A DNA stretch of 64,000 nt from Rhizobiaceae bacterium (GCA_017643495.1 JAEPNK010000002.1:62001-126000); one strand, 5' to 3'. Shown: positions 35,329 to 44,533, counted from the stretch's first letter. Numbers and translations: made by a program. Notes: generated by a model from the sequence alone, not told the origin.

Positions 35329-36723
35329 CTACTCAAGCGGCTCGATCGTAATATTGAATATCTTGTGCGGATCGCTTGCCGTAAATGTCTCAACCGCATT
35401 TGGTGTTGGCGCCAGCTGTGTCGCCTGAATTCCGAAATACCTGGTCAGCCTGCTCATTGTAGCCAGCATTCGATACGCAGAGAAACGGGCACTTGCGGCA
35501 ACACTGATTTGCTGGAATTCGTTGTTGAACCGGGCCCGCTCAGCATCCAGAACATCGAGAAGACTGCGCTTGGACAGGGAATATTCTTCGCGATAGCTGT
35601 CCACTATGCGTTCGTTTGATCTCAATTGTTTGGTCAGCACTGCGCTGCGCCGGATACCGCGCTGATATGCATTCCAGGAACGTTCAGCAATTTCCTTTAC
35701 ATCGCGAATGGCCACATCCCGGCGGTACTCTGCTTCCGAAATGCGCTCTGATGACGTTCGTTTTCTGGCATTGACCAGCCCGCCGTCATAGAGACGCCAG
35801 GTAAGGGACAGGCCAACATAAAGGTCACTTTCCGTTCCGCGTGTTCCGTTGCGGTCTGCACCGGTCGACGCCCTTCCGTCCAGTGAAATGCGCGGCATGT
35901 GACCGGCATGGGCTGCTGCCTTGGAAAATTCCTGATCACGGATATTCAGGTCGGCCTGCTTGATGGTGTAATTGTTGGCAACACTGGTTGCCACCAGACT
36001 GCCAAGCGTATGCGGCAGTCCCTTTACGGGAGCTGCGTTCATTTTCCCTTCGGGTTTGACACCAACAACCTTTTTGAACTTGATTTCAGCATCGCCGAGG
36101 GCCTTGCGGACTTCAATGGAAACAGCCTCCGCTGCAAACACCCGTTCCTCAATCTGCGTACGGTCGCTCGCAGGCGACGTTCCACCTGCTACACGCTCGC
36201 GAATTTGCCCAAGAATAGCTCTATGGCGACGAATATTGCGCTGGGTTGCAGCAACCAAATTACGGTGCCGTACGACATCAATGTAAGCTTCCACCGCACT
36301 CAGCGCCAAGGTTTCCGATGTTGAAAGCAGTCGAAAGGTAGCCCCATCCAACCGTGCCGCATTGCGATATACGAGATTGGCCCGCTCATAACCATCGAAC
36401 AGCAGTAGACTGGCCCGGACACCTATTTCACGGGACAACAAAGTGTCCGTACCCCTGCCGCCGACAGTGGTTGCCGTTGGGCTTTCCCGGCGTTGCTTGC
36501 CCACATCTCCATAAAGATCAACCGTTGGCGCAAAGGTTGTCTGGCTTTCGCGCAACTCACTGGCAATCGCCCTGAGATTGGCTGCATCAGCTTTTCCGGA
36601 AGGGTTCTCATGAACGGTCAGGCGCACAGCTTGTTTCAGGCTGATGGCATTTGCAGGCAAGGCAATGCAGGCAATTACGACTGCTACCAGCGGTATGCAC
36701 CAATGTTTCATAGCCTGCCCCAT
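35329..36723 (-). CDS. TolC family outer membrane channel protein
   Basis: 464 residues with a signal peptide (hydrophobic run ending in ALPANA) and two outer-membrane-efflux repeats: the first around SLKQAVRLTVHENP to ARLDG..., the second around ANNYTIKQADLNIRD to YSLSKRSLLDVLDAE. It supplies the outer-membrane duct for the HlyD-ABC pair, in the lapE-lapB-lapC order read leftwards. An ATG four codons downstream (36711) begins MKHWC and is a reasonable alternative start, also with a G-rich site before it. The preceding 197-base gap has three palindromes. Confidence 0.9.
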   Translation of the reverse strand: MGQAMKHWCIPLVAVVIACIALPANAISLKQAVRLTVHENPSGKADAANLRAIASELRESQTTFAPTVDLYGDVGKQRRESPTATTVGGRGTDTLLSREIGVRASLLLFDGYERANLVYRNAARLDGATFRLLSTSETLALSAVEAYIDVVRHRNLVAATQRNIRRHRAILGQIRERVAGGTSPASDRTQIEERVFAAEAVSIEVRKALGDAEIKFKKVVGVKPEGKMNAAPVKGLPHTLGSLVATSVANNYTIKQADLNIRDQEFSKAAAHAGHMPRISLDGRASTGADRNGTRGTESDLYVGLSLTWRLYDGGLVNARKRTSSERISEAEYRRDVAIRDVKEIAERSWNAYQRGIRRSAVLTKQLRSNERIVDSYREEYSLSKRSLLDVLDAERARFNNEFQQISVAASARFSAYRMLATMSRLTRYFGIQATQLAPTPNAVETFTASDPHKIFNITIEPLE

Positions 36724-36778
36724 CCCCGGACCCGGTCATTTGTTGGAAAACAATACCGGGATGCGAAAAGGAAAAGCA

Positions 36779-36840
36779 ATAGCCGCGGCTATGTGCTGAC
36801 GTCATACATGCCTGATTTTCGCCAATTCTTGTATATTGGC
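36779..36840. promoter_or_regulatory. palindrome-rich control region before the type I secretion operon
   Basis: Three exact dyads sit in the 197-base gap before the tolC-like gene: ATAGCCGCGGCTAT (36779-36792), TGACGTCA (36797-36804) and GCCAAT-N8-ATTGGC (36821-36840). They lie 56-117 bases upstream of the start, the expected promoter zone. Binding proteins are unknown; the density suggests regulated expression of the exporter. Confidence 0.4.
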
Positions 36841-36920
36841 CACACTTTTGCCGCGTTTCCCCTTCGCAGAGCGACAGATAGCCCTTTCCTGCCCATTTTG
36901 ACCCACTGGTATCAACAAAG

Positions 36921-37997
36921 CTAACTTGCGACGCGGATTGCTATCTTTCCCACAAAGGATTTTTTCAAGAAAGCCTCCTGGGCCAGCCGAAGCTGTTTGA
37001 GGTCAAATACTTCGGCAATCACAGGCCTGATTTCATTTCGCTCTATGTAACCGACCAAATCCCTGAATATGTTTTCCGGCTGGTAAGTGGAGCCGATCAG
37101 CGTCAGGTCTTTCAGGTAGAGCGTACGCAGATCGAGTTCGACGACAGGTCCTGCAATGGCACCAGACGTGACGTATTTCCCGCCACTCCTTAGGGCGTCC
37201 AGCAACATTGGCCAGCGCTTTCCTCCAACAAGGTCGAGTACACAGTCAAACGTGTTTTCCGGTAGCGGTTCATCGCGTTCCACAACAGCATCTGCACCAA
37301 GTTCGCGAACCGCTTCCGCTTTTGAATTGCTGGTGACCGCCGTTACTTTGGCTCCACGCCGTTTTGCAAGCTGGATTGCCGCCGATCCGACACCTCCCGA
37401 AGCGCCGGTGATGAGTACATTTTCTGCACCGATACCTGCTTTCTGGATCATGCCTTCAGCAGTTGAAAAGGCGCATGGAAATGACGCAAGCTCAATGTCT
37501 GACAGTGCTGAATTCACGCTCAGTGCATCCGCGGAGCGCACAAGTGTGTATTCTGCAAATCCGCCATTGCACTCGGAGCCGAACGTGAAAATTTCCTTTC
37601 TGCCTTCGGGGCCTTCCTCAGATTGCATCGTTCGAACCAGAATGCGTTGCCCAACCCTGTCGGCAGGCACATCTTCACCGACCGCAACGATCTCGCCACA
37701 AACGTCAGCCCCCTGAATGTGAGGAAACGACAGTGCTTCACCGGCCCAACTGCCCCCTGCACCGGCGTTTGTATCATAACCCTGCAAGGCGCCTGCATCC
37801 GTGCCACCACAGACACTTTTGGAATACCAGCCTGTTCGGGTATTGATATCGGTATTGTTCAGGGCTGCCGCGCCAACCCTGACAAGAACCTCATTCTTGT
37901 CCGGAGACGGAACCGGCAGATTTTCACGCCATTCGAGTTTGTCCAGACCACCATGGCCTGTCAGAACGATCCCTTTCATCACTTCGGGTATCTGCAT
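36921..37997 (-). CDS. zinc-type alcohol dehydrogenase/quinone reductase family protein
   Basis: 358-residue medium-chain dehydrogenase/reductase. The N-terminal GroES-like domain includes EVLVRVGAAALNNTDINTRTGWY and QGADVCGEIVAVGED; the Rossmann domain has ITGASGGVGSAAIQLAKRRGAKVTAV-type NAD(P) binding and a CVLDLVGGK segment. No clear structural-zinc four-cysteine lobe is visible, so it is closer to quinone oxidoreductases. ATG 37997 has AGGAGG six bases upstream. It is divergent from a TetR regulator with twin operators, hence probably an inducible detoxification enzyme. Confidence 0.88.
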   Translation of the reverse strand: MQIPEVMKGIVLTGHGGLDKLEWRENLPVPSPDKNEVLVRVGAAALNNTDINTRTGWYSKSVCGGTDAGALQGYDTNAGAGGSWAGEALSFPHIQGADVCGEIVAVGEDVPADRVGQRILVRTMQSEEGPEGRKEIFTFGSECNGGFAEYTLVRSADALSVNSALSDIELASFPCAFSTAEGMIQKAGIGAENVLITGASGGVGSAAIQLAKRRGAKVTAVTSNSKAEAVRELGADAVVERDEPLPENTFDCVLDLVGGKRWPMLLDALRSGGKYVTSGAIAGPVVELDLRTLYLKDLTLIGSTYQPENIFRDLVGYIERNEIRPVIAEVFDLKQLRLAQEAFLKKSFVGKIAIRVAS

Positions 37998-38017
37998 AAA
38001 TGCCTCCTGCGTCAGAT

Positions 38018-38035
38018 GTAGAATATTTATTCTAC
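38018..38035. promoter_or_regulatory. TetR operator 1
   Basis: GTAGAATATTTATTCTAC is a perfect 18-bp inverted repeat (arms GTAGAATA/TATTCTAC) in the 74-base gap between the divergent dehydrogenase and tetR genes, close to both starts. It shares its outer arms with the second site 26 bases away. Confidence 0.6.
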
Positions 38036-38043
38036 TTGCCTAA

Positions 38044-38061
38044 GTAGAGGGATTATTCTAC
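38044..38061. promoter_or_regulatory. TetR operator 2
   Basis: GTAGAGGGATTATTCTAC is an 18-bp imperfect dyad with the same outer GTAGA...TCTAC arms as operator 1. It lies ten bases before the tetR ATG, so binding would block transcription or translation start of the regulator. Two spaced copies imply two dimers and autoregulation. Confidence 0.6.
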
Positions 38062-38071
38062 ATCGTCAAGC

Positions 38072-38590
38072 ATGAGTGAACAGAAATCGAAAATTGCTGC
38101 CGGCCTGGAACGGGAGTTTGCTGCGCGGGGGTTTGCAGAACCCAGCGTTGAAGATTTGCGGGATGCATCAGGTGTTAGTCTTCGTACATTGTATAAATAC
38201 CTGCCATCCCGCGATGAGATGGTTTACGCTGCGCTCGAACACAGGCATCATCGCTATCTGGCGCATATTTTTGATGATCTTGAGCAGGGCCAGTCCGAAA
38301 CGCTCAATACGGTTATTGAGCGTATTGCGGAATGGATGAAGAAGGAAGCAAGCCACGGCTGCCTGTTCCATTCGGCAGTTGCCGCAGCGCCGGCTGACGA
38401 CCGCTTGCGAAACCTTCTGATCCGTCACAAGGCAGAGATAGCTGACAAGGTTTCGCGCATCGCGAATTTACCTGGCAAGCAGACCGACATAATCCTTGTG
38501 CTGGAAGGGCTTACGCAAAGTTGGCCCTTGCAGGGGCAAGCCGCTGTCGATAGCGCGAAAAGACTTTGCACCAGCATTGGGCAGAACTGA
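38072..38590 (+). CDS. TetR/AcrR family transcriptional regulator
   Basis: 172 residues, somewhat short. The N-terminal helix-turn-helix has the TetR pattern FAARGFAEPSVEDLRDASGVSLRTLYKYLPSRDEMVYAAL (residues about 14-50). The C-terminal ligand domain contains HGCLFHSAVAAAP, as in other short TetR proteins. It is divergent from the dehydrogenase gene with two operators between. It probably represses both genes until an aldehyde, quinone or similar ligand binds; the ligand is unknown. Confidence 0.9.
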   Translation: MSEQKSKIAAGLEREFAARGFAEPSVEDLRDASGVSLRTLYKYLPSRDEMVYAALEHRHHRYLAHIFDDLEQGQSETLNTVIERIAEWMKKEASHGCLFHSAVAAAPADDRLRNLLIRHKAEIADKVSRIANLPGKQTDIILVLEGLTQSWPLQGQAAVDSAKRLCTSIGQN

Positions 38591-38678
38591 GTATTCCGCA
38601 TGCCTGCTCGCAAACCAACGGACGGATACTAGGCCGACTGGCCCCGATCAGGCAGATTATACAGCAATGTAATGAAAA

Positions 38679-38768
<90 letters not shown>

Positions 38769-38836
38769 AAAGATGCCTTGGTTGATCGCTTGGCTATGCG
38801 ATATTCACACTGCTTTTTCAAGCGTAAAAAAACAAA

Positions 38837-38859
38837 AAAGGGGAGACACCCTCCCCTTT
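38837..38859 (-). terminator. Rho-independent terminator of the BMP transporter operon
   Basis: AAAGGGGAG (38837-38845) and CTCCCCTTT (38851-38859) form a nine-base stem with a five-base loop. Read on the minus strand it is followed by a T-rich stretch (T6-G-T7), 20 bases after the BMP protein stop. A classical intrinsic terminator for the leftward operon. Confidence 0.85.
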
Positions 38860-38878
38860 CTCTACTTCTTTGCAAGAT

Positions 38879-39946
38879 TTATTGTGGAAGCTGGTCGTCG
38901 ACCCCTTCAACATAAAAGTTCATGCCAAGCATGGTTCCGATATCAGCCTTTTCTCCGGCTTTAAGCCACTCACTGCCATCCTGTTTGTTGATCGGACCGG
39001 TAAACGGCTCAAGTTCGCCACTGCTGATCTTTTCTTCTGTTTCCTTGGCAAGTGCTGCGACATCGTCAGGCATGTTGGTGTATGGGGCCATGGCAACATT
39101 GCCCTCAGCCAAACCGTGCCAGACATCATGTTGTTCCCAGGTGCCGTCCATGACGGCTTTCACACGTTCAAGATAGTACGGTGCCCAGTCATCGATAATG
39201 GCTGTCAGCTGCACATTCTTTCCGAAATTGATCATGTCGGATGCCTGACCAAAGGCCTTGATGCCACGCTCTTCGGCGATCTGCATCGGTGCTGTGGAAT
39301 CCGTGTGCTGTGTCAGGATATCCACGCCCTGGTCAATCAATGTCTTGGCCGCATCCGCTTCCTTGCCCGGATCAAACCAGGTGTTGACCCAGACTACTTT
39401 CAACTTGAAGTCGGGGTTGATCGACTGGGCTCCGAGAATAAACGCGTTTATGCCGCGAACCACTTCCGGGATCGGAAAGGATGCAATGTAACCGGCAACA
39501 CCTTTTTCAGAAACCTTGGCAGCGATTTGGCCCTGGATGTAACGGCCCTGATAGAATTTTGATGAATAGGTCGAAACGTTCGGGCTCTCACGCTTGAAAC
39601 CGGTGGCGTGCTCGAATTTCACATCAGGAAACTTCTTGGCAACCTTGTTGGTTGGCTCCATGTAACCGAAAGATGTTGTGAAGATGATATTGCAGCCCGA
39701 CCGTGCAAAACGCTCGATTGCGCGTTCTGAATCAGCCCCTTCTTCAACGCTCTCCTGGTAAGCGGTTTCAACCCCGAGTTCTTTCTCGACCGCTAGCCTT
39801 CCCTGCTCATGCTGATAGGTCCAGCCGAAATCCCCGATCGGGCCGACATAAATGAAACAAGCCTTGGTATCTGCTGCCTGGGCACTGCCTGCCATGGCAA
39901 GCAGGGCGAGGCCGATACCGGCTGCACCTGCAATAATTTTCTTCAT
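38879..39946 (-). CDS. BMP family ABC transporter substrate-binding protein
   Basis: 355 residues with a cleavable signal peptide (to about AQAAD). The BMP (Med/PnrA) pattern is seen in ACFIYVGPIGDFGWTYQHEQGR, then a two-lobe fold with GFKRESPNVSTYSSKFYQGRYIQGQIAA. Family members bind purine or pyrimidine nucleosides, so this importer probably takes up nucleosides; the exact ligand cannot be read. It is the last gene of the operon and is followed by a strong terminator. Confidence 0.92.
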   Translation of the reverse strand: MKKIIAGAAGIGLALLAMAGSAQAADTKACFIYVGPIGDFGWTYQHEQGRLAVEKELGVETAYQESVEEGADSERAIERFARSGCNIIFTTSFGYMEPTNKVAKKFPDVKFEHATGFKRESPNVSTYSSKFYQGRYIQGQIAAKVSEKGVAGYIASFPIPEVVRGINAFILGAQSINPDFKLKVVWVNTWFDPGKEADAAKTLIDQGVDILTQHTDSTAPMQIAEERGIKAFGQASDMINFGKNVQLTAIIDDWAPYYLERVKAVMDGTWEQHDVWHGLAEGNVAMAPYTNMPDDVAALAKETEEKISSGELEPFTGPINKQDGSEWLKAGEKADIGTMLGMNFYVEGVDDQLPQ

Positions 39947-39997
39947 GGATGATCCTCTCTGATTATGTACTCTTCCAAGTAAACAGCCTGTTGTTTT

Positions 39998-40918
39998 CTA
40001 GCGGTCAGGAACAAATCCCTTGCCCAGTGAAGCGGGTGTATTCATCATGGTCAGCCTTCTGTTGCGGGAAATGATGACCAGCACGACAACCGTCGCGATA
40101 TAGGGTAACGCTGAAAGAAACTGTGACGGGATTTTGACGCCTTGGGCCTGAATGTGCAACTGCAGGATACCCATGGCACCAAACAAATAGGCACCTATCA
40201 ACACCCTTGTGGGGCGCCACGAAGCAAAGACGACCAGCGCGAGCGCAATCCATCCCCTGCCCGATGTCATGTTTTCTATCCACTGGCTTGTGTAAACCAG
40301 CGACAGGTGACCACCGGCAAGGCCTGAACAGGCGCCGCCAAACATCACTGCAAGATAGCGTGTCTTGGCAACAGAAATGCCCAAGGCATGCGCCGACACA
40401 TGGTTGTCACCTACCGCACGAAGGGTAAGGCCAGCCCTGCTCCTGAATAGGAAATAGGAGACCCCTGCCAGCAAGAGTATCGAAATGTAGAAAATCAGGT
40501 CCTGGGCAAACAGCAGCTTGCCTATGAACGGTATCTGCGACAGAAGCGGAATTTCAATCGGCTGCATCCGGACACCGGGTATGCCGACAAACGCCTCCCC
40601 CCACAATCCCGAGACCCCCAGACCCAGTATTGTCAATGCCAGCCCTGTTGCCACCTGGTTGGTAACGAGCGTGATCGTCATGAAGGCAAATACAAGCGAA
40701 AACAGCGCGCCCGTGACAATTGCCCCCAGCATCCCGAGATAAGGGTTTCCTGTCATGATGCCAAAGGCAAAGCCGGATACGGCTCCCATGATCATCATGC
40801 CCTCGACACCCAGGTTGAGAACGCCCGAACGTTCGGTAACAAGTTCACCCAGCGCAGCGATCAGCAGCGGTGTTGCGGAGGTGACAATGGAGAGGAGGAT
40901 CGCTTCAAACAGTCCCAT
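39998..40918 (-). CDS. ABC transporter permease (BPD_transp_2)
   Basis: 306-residue integral membrane permease with about nine or ten helices and the typical start MGLFEAILLSIVTSATPLLIAALGELVTERSGVLNLGVEGMMIMG. The LGVEGMM motif marks the branched-chain/nucleoside (YufQ/NupQ) permease family. It overlaps the first permease gene by 14 bases. With the other permease it forms a heterodimeric channel. The BMP gene follows after 51 bases. Confidence 0.92.
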   Translation of the reverse strand: MGLFEAILLSIVTSATPLLIAALGELVTERSGVLNLGVEGMMIMGAVSGFAFGIMTGNPYLGMLGAIVTGALFSLVFAFMTITLVTNQVATGLALTILGLGVSGLWGEAFVGIPGVRMQPIEIPLLSQIPFIGKLLFAQDLIFYISILLLAGVSYFLFRSRAGLTLRAVGDNHVSAHALGISVAKTRYLAVMFGGACSGLAGGHLSLVYTSQWIENMTSGRGWIALALVVFASWRPTRVLIGAYLFGAMGILQLHIQAQGVKIPSQFLSALPYIATVVVLVIISRNRRLTMMNTPASLGKGFVPDR

Positions 40919-42029
40919 TTTTCACCTCTCCTACAGAAGCGGCATCGGTACCCGTGCGGCTTATCCGCACCCGGTGATGGATAAGCGTGTCACAACCCAG
41001 CACAAAGATCAGCAACATGCCCTGAAAGACGCTTGCCACCTTGTCGGACATCTGAAGCGACACCTGCACCGCTTCACCGCCCAGGTAAGAAAGCGCGAGG
41101 ACAAGCCCCGCGGCAAATATGCCCGGTGGGTTCAACCGGCCGAGAAATGCGACAATAATTGCTGTAAACCCGTATCCCGGCGATATCGAGGGCCGCAACT
41201 GGCCAATCGCTCCGGAAACTTCCGCAATACCTGCCAGACCGGCAAATGCACCGGAAACGAGAAATACAAACAGGGTTGTGGCCTTGGGGTTGAAACCTGC
41301 AAAACGCCCGGCACGTGGTGCCTGCCCTATTACGGAAATTTCGAATCCCTTCATGGTCTTGGCGAGCATGAACCACATCAGCAAGACGCCGAGTATTGCA
41401 AACAAGGCACCATAATGGGCTCTTCCGCTGGTCAACATTTCCGGCAATACCTGCCACCCGCTGAAGCTTCGCGTCTCGGGGAAATTGTATCCTTCGGGGT
41501 TTCGCCACGGTCCGCGAACCATCCAGTCCAGAAGCAGTTCGGCCACATAGACCAGCATCAGGCTGGTAAGAATTTCGTTTGCCCCGAAACGGTTTTTGAG
41601 GAATGCAGGAATGAAAGCCCATGCCATACCGCCCAGCATGCCGCAAATCATCATCAGCGGCAGGACAGCAAAACTCTCGAAACCGGGCAAGAGCACAGGA
41701 AATGCGGCACCAGCTATCGCACCCACAATGAATTGCCCCTCAGCGCCGATATTCCAGTTGTTGGAACGAAAGCAGATGGCAAGACCCGTCGCGATCAACA
41801 CCAATGGCGTTGCCTTTACAACCAACTCATGAAGCGACCATGTTTCTGTTAGCGGCTCCACAAAATAGAAATACAGCGCCTCAAGGGGGTTGTGTCCCAT
41901 CAGGGTAAAAAGGACAGCCCCTGCCAGGAGCGTGAGTGCCAGTGCAATCAGTGGAGAAACGGCTGAAAACAGTACGGATGGTACATTGCGTTTTTCAAGC
42001 TGGATGGAAACCGGGAACTCACGCAGCAT
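40905..42029 (-). CDS. ABC transporter permease (YufP-like)
   Basis: 374 residues with about ten predicted membrane helices, including VVKATPLVLIATGLAICFRSNNWNIGAEGQFIVGAIAGA, where the NIGAEGQF motif is typical of the BMP-linked (YufP/NupP) permeases. It overlaps the ATPase gene by 11 bases and the second permease gene by 14, indicating tight operon coupling. The N-terminal cytoplasmic segment is short and charged. Confidence 0.92.
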   Translation of the reverse strand: MLREFPVSIQLEKRNVPSVLFSAVSPLIALALTLLAGAVLFTLMGHNPLEALYFYFVEPLTETWSLHELVVKATPLVLIATGLAICFRSNNWNIGAEGQFIVGAIAGAAFPVLLPGFESFAVLPLMMICGMLGGMAWAFIPAFLKNRFGANEILTSLMLVYVAELLLDWMVRGPWRNPEGYNFPETRSFSGWQVLPEMLTSGRAHYGALFAILGVLLMWFMLAKTMKGFEISVIGQAPRAGRFAGFNPKATTLFVFLVSGAFAGLAGIAEVSGAIGQLRPSISPGYGFTAIIVAFLGRLNPPGIFAAGLVLALSYLGGEAVQVSLQMSDKVASVFQGMLLIFVLGCDTLIHHRVRISRTGTDAASVGEVKNGTV

Positions 42030-43608
42030 GGCGATCCTCGCTGATGCCTATGCCGGCCATCAGCAGCCCTACTTCCTCGCGCCCGACCTCTGCCGCTGAA
42101 AGTGGGCTTGAAAGTCTGCCATCATACATAACCGCAATGCGGTCGGACAGTTCGAAAATCTCGTCCAGATCCTGCGATATGACGAGAACGGCGGAACCGG
42201 ACCGGGCAAGATCTATGATTGCCTGGCGAATGCGGCTTGCAGCACCCGCATCGACACCCCAACTCGGCTGGTTGATAACCAGCACCGACGGTTGGCGGTC
42301 CAGTTCCCTGCCGACCAGGAACTTTTGCAGGTTTCCGCCCGATAGGGATGCGGCAACAGGATTGCGGCCAGGTTTGCGAACATCCATCATTTCACACACG
42401 CGGTCTGTTGCCTTGCGCACCAGGTCTTGCCAGATAATGCCAAGCCCGTGCCCCCACTGAAATGCGACCTTGTCTGACTGGTGGCGCGCCAGCAACATGT
42501 TCTCGCTCAAGTGAAACTCACTGATGGCACCATGCCCAAGCCGTTCCTCGGGGATGAAGGCTGCACCGTGTTTTCTGCGCCAATTGATGCCTTTCCGCCC
42601 AACATCCATGCCGCGCATCCGGATCGCCCCTGCATGGCCCTGCAACCGTTCACCGGATACTGCCTCAAACAGTTCGGACTGCCCGTTGCCTGCCACACCG
42701 GCAATGCCGACTATTTCACCGGCACCGACAGTCAGGTTTATATCTTTCAAAGTGACAGAAAACGGTGTTGCTGCCTGCAGGTTAACATCGTTGAGTTCGA
42801 GAAGCGGCTGGCTTTCCGGTTTGTCGGATGTCTGCTTTCGGACGTGGGAAATTTCACTCCCAACCATCATCCGGGCAATGCTTGCCGCTGTTTCTTCCCG
42901 GGGCAGGCATTCACCGACCACTTTGGCATTCCGCAAAATGGTCGCCTTGTCGCACAGCCGGCGAACCTCCTCCAGCCTGTGCGATATGAAGAGAACAGAC
43001 CGCCCCTCGCCTTTCAGGATTTCCAGTGTTTCGAAAAGCCGCTCGGCTTCCTGGGGGGTGAGCACTGAAGTCGGCTCATCCAGAATGACCAGTTCCGGGT
43101 TCTGGAGCAGACACCTGACAATCTCGACACGCTGGCGCTCGCCAACAGAAAGGTCACCAACCATGCTGCGGGGATTTAACGGCAATCCGTACCGCCCGGA
43201 AAATTCGAGTGCCTTTTCCGCTATTGACTTGATGTTTTCATCGCCAGCAAGGGAAAGCGCAATATTGTCGGCAACACTCAGCGCATCAAACAAAGAGAAA
43301 TGCTGAAACACGATGCCGATACCGAGCTGTCTTGCTTCATACGGGCTGGCGATCCTGACCGGCTTGCCTTTCCAGATGATTTCACCCGCCGTTGGCTGAA
43401 GGGAGCCATAAAGCATTTTGACAAGCGTTGACTTGCCGGCACCGTTTTCTCCAAGAAGCGCATGGATTTCTCCGGGCATGATGTTGAGGTCAACATCATC
43501 ATTGGCAACCACCTCACCAAAGCGCTTTGTAAGCCCCTTCACACCAAGCATCACACTGTCCATTTGTGAAACGGATGAGGTTGCCGCTGTTTTGTCGCTT
43601 GTCATCAT
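42019..43608 (-). CDS. ABC transporter ATP-binding protein, tandem nucleotide-binding domains
   Basis: About 529 residues with two ATPase domains, like YufO/NupO and sugar/ribose ATPases. Domain 1 has Walker A GENGAGKSTLVKML, signature LSVGERQRVEIVRCLL and Walker B LVILDEPTS. Domain 2 is degenerate in Walker A (GVAGNGQSELFEAVSG) and has LSGGNLQKFLVGREL. The start at ATG 43608 follows an AGGGG site; a longer TTG form begins at 43626. pcs lies 42 bases upstream on the same strand, so pcs and the importer may be cotranscribed. Confidence 0.93.
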   Translation of the reverse strand: MMTSDKTAATSSVSQMDSVMLGVKGLTKRFGEVVANDDVDLNIMPGEIHALLGENGAGKSTLVKMLYGSLQPTAGEIIWKGKPVRIASPYEARQLGIGIVFQHFSLFDALSVADNIALSLAGDENIKSIAEKALEFSGRYGLPLNPRSMVGDLSVGERQRVEIVRCLLQNPELVILDEPTSVLTPQEAERLFETLEILKGEGRSVLFISHRLEEVRRLCDKATILRNAKVVGECLPREETAASIARMMVGSEISHVRKQTSDKPESQPLLELNDVNLQAATPFSVTLKDINLTVGAGEIVGIAGVAGNGQSELFEAVSGERLQGHAGAIRMRGMDVGRKGINWRRKHGAAFIPEERLGHGAISEFHLSENMLLARHQSDKVAFQWGHGLGIIWQDLVRKATDRVCEMMDVRKPGRNPVAASLSGGNLQKFLVGRELDRQPSVLVINQPSWGVDAGAASRIRQAIIDLARSGSAVLVISQDLDEIFELSDRIAVMYDGRLSSPLSAAEVGREEVGLLMAGIGISEDRHAA

Positions 43609-43650
43609 TGCCGCCCCTGTTGGCAAAGCCCGTCATTTGAAGATGGCTGA

Positions 43651-44394
43651 TTACGACAGTTTGCCTGCCATCTGCAAGACAAAGCCGATACAATACAGAT
43701 AGATGCTGCAGGCTATGAAAACGGCATCTATCAAAGCCGGATTGTCCAGGTTGAAATATACCGCTGACAAGCCGCTGATTGCCCACAAAGCGAGCACGGC
43801 AATACTGAGTGGGCGCAAGACCTTGACCCGGACCGGATGAATGAACGTGACAGGAACAAAGGTCATTATCGCAGTGAAAATGATGAAAATCAGGGAAACG
43901 GTGGAATTGGGCGATGCCACAAACAGCGCGAATACCACCATGTTCCAGCAGATCGGAAAGCCCTTGAAACCGTAATCCTCGGTTTTCATTCTCGTGTCTG
44001 CATAATATATCGCACTGGTGACAACGATTGTCGCTGCGGCCGAGAAAGACATGAATTTGCTGATCACTTCATCCTTGCGACCGAGTGCATCCGTATGATC
44101 GAGAAGCCCGGACTGATAGAGAATGAAAGCCGGGATCATGACATAGGTCGCGTAGTCGATCACGTTGTCCAGCGTGTCGCCTGACCAGTGGGGCCACCAT
44201 TTTTTGACTTCCAGCTTTCTGGCGAGTGGACCGTCAATGCCGTCGACCAGCAATGCCATTCCAAGCCAGAAAAATGCCTTCGGGAAATCATATTCAGCGG
44301 CGGCAACAATCGACAGGAATGCCAGATAGGCTCCTGACGCAGTCAGAATATGGATGGAAAAAGCCCAAAGCGCGGAGCGAGACAAGCCAAACAT
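43651..44394 (-). CDS. pcs: phosphatidylcholine synthase
   Basis: About 247 residues, eight predicted membrane helices, in the CDP-alcohol phosphotransferase family. The catalytic motif appears as DGPLARKLEVKKWWPHWSGDTLDNVID with the conserved D/D/D spacing, diverged as in rhizobial Pcs. The enzyme condenses choline directly with CDP-diacylglycerol to make phosphatidylcholine, as in plant- and animal-associated alphaproteobacteria. I chose ATG 44394, since a longer GTG start at 44433 lacks a good site and the shorter form matches family length. cdsA elsewhere in this window supplies the lipid donor. Confidence 0.9.
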   Translation of the reverse strand: MFGLSRSALWAFSIHILTASGAYLAFLSIVAAAEYDFPKAFFWLGMALLVDGIDGPLARKLEVKKWWPHWSGDTLDNVIDYATYVMIPAFILYQSGLLDHTDALGRKDEVISKFMSFSAAATIVVTSAIYYADTRMKTEDYGFKGFPICWNMVVFALFVASPNSTVSLIFIIFTAIMTFVPVTFIHPVRVKVLRPLSIAVLALWAISGLSAVYFNLDNPALIDAVFIACSIYLYCIGFVLQMAGKLS

Positions 44395-44533
44395 GGTGAA
44401 ACCTGTGTCGTTTTTGATATTAATGCCTAACACTCATGCGATGAACTGTCATCTGTGCAATGTCGATAGTTGGGGAGATTATTGCATGAAAGCCTTTTCC
44501 CGCCATTGCGGGGTTCTTGTTCCGGATTGAATC

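Noticed and set aside
40755-41852. Long open frame antisense to the two ABC permeases
   Set aside because: The permeases explain the DNA fully; the antisense product is His/Gln-rich and unconserved in character.
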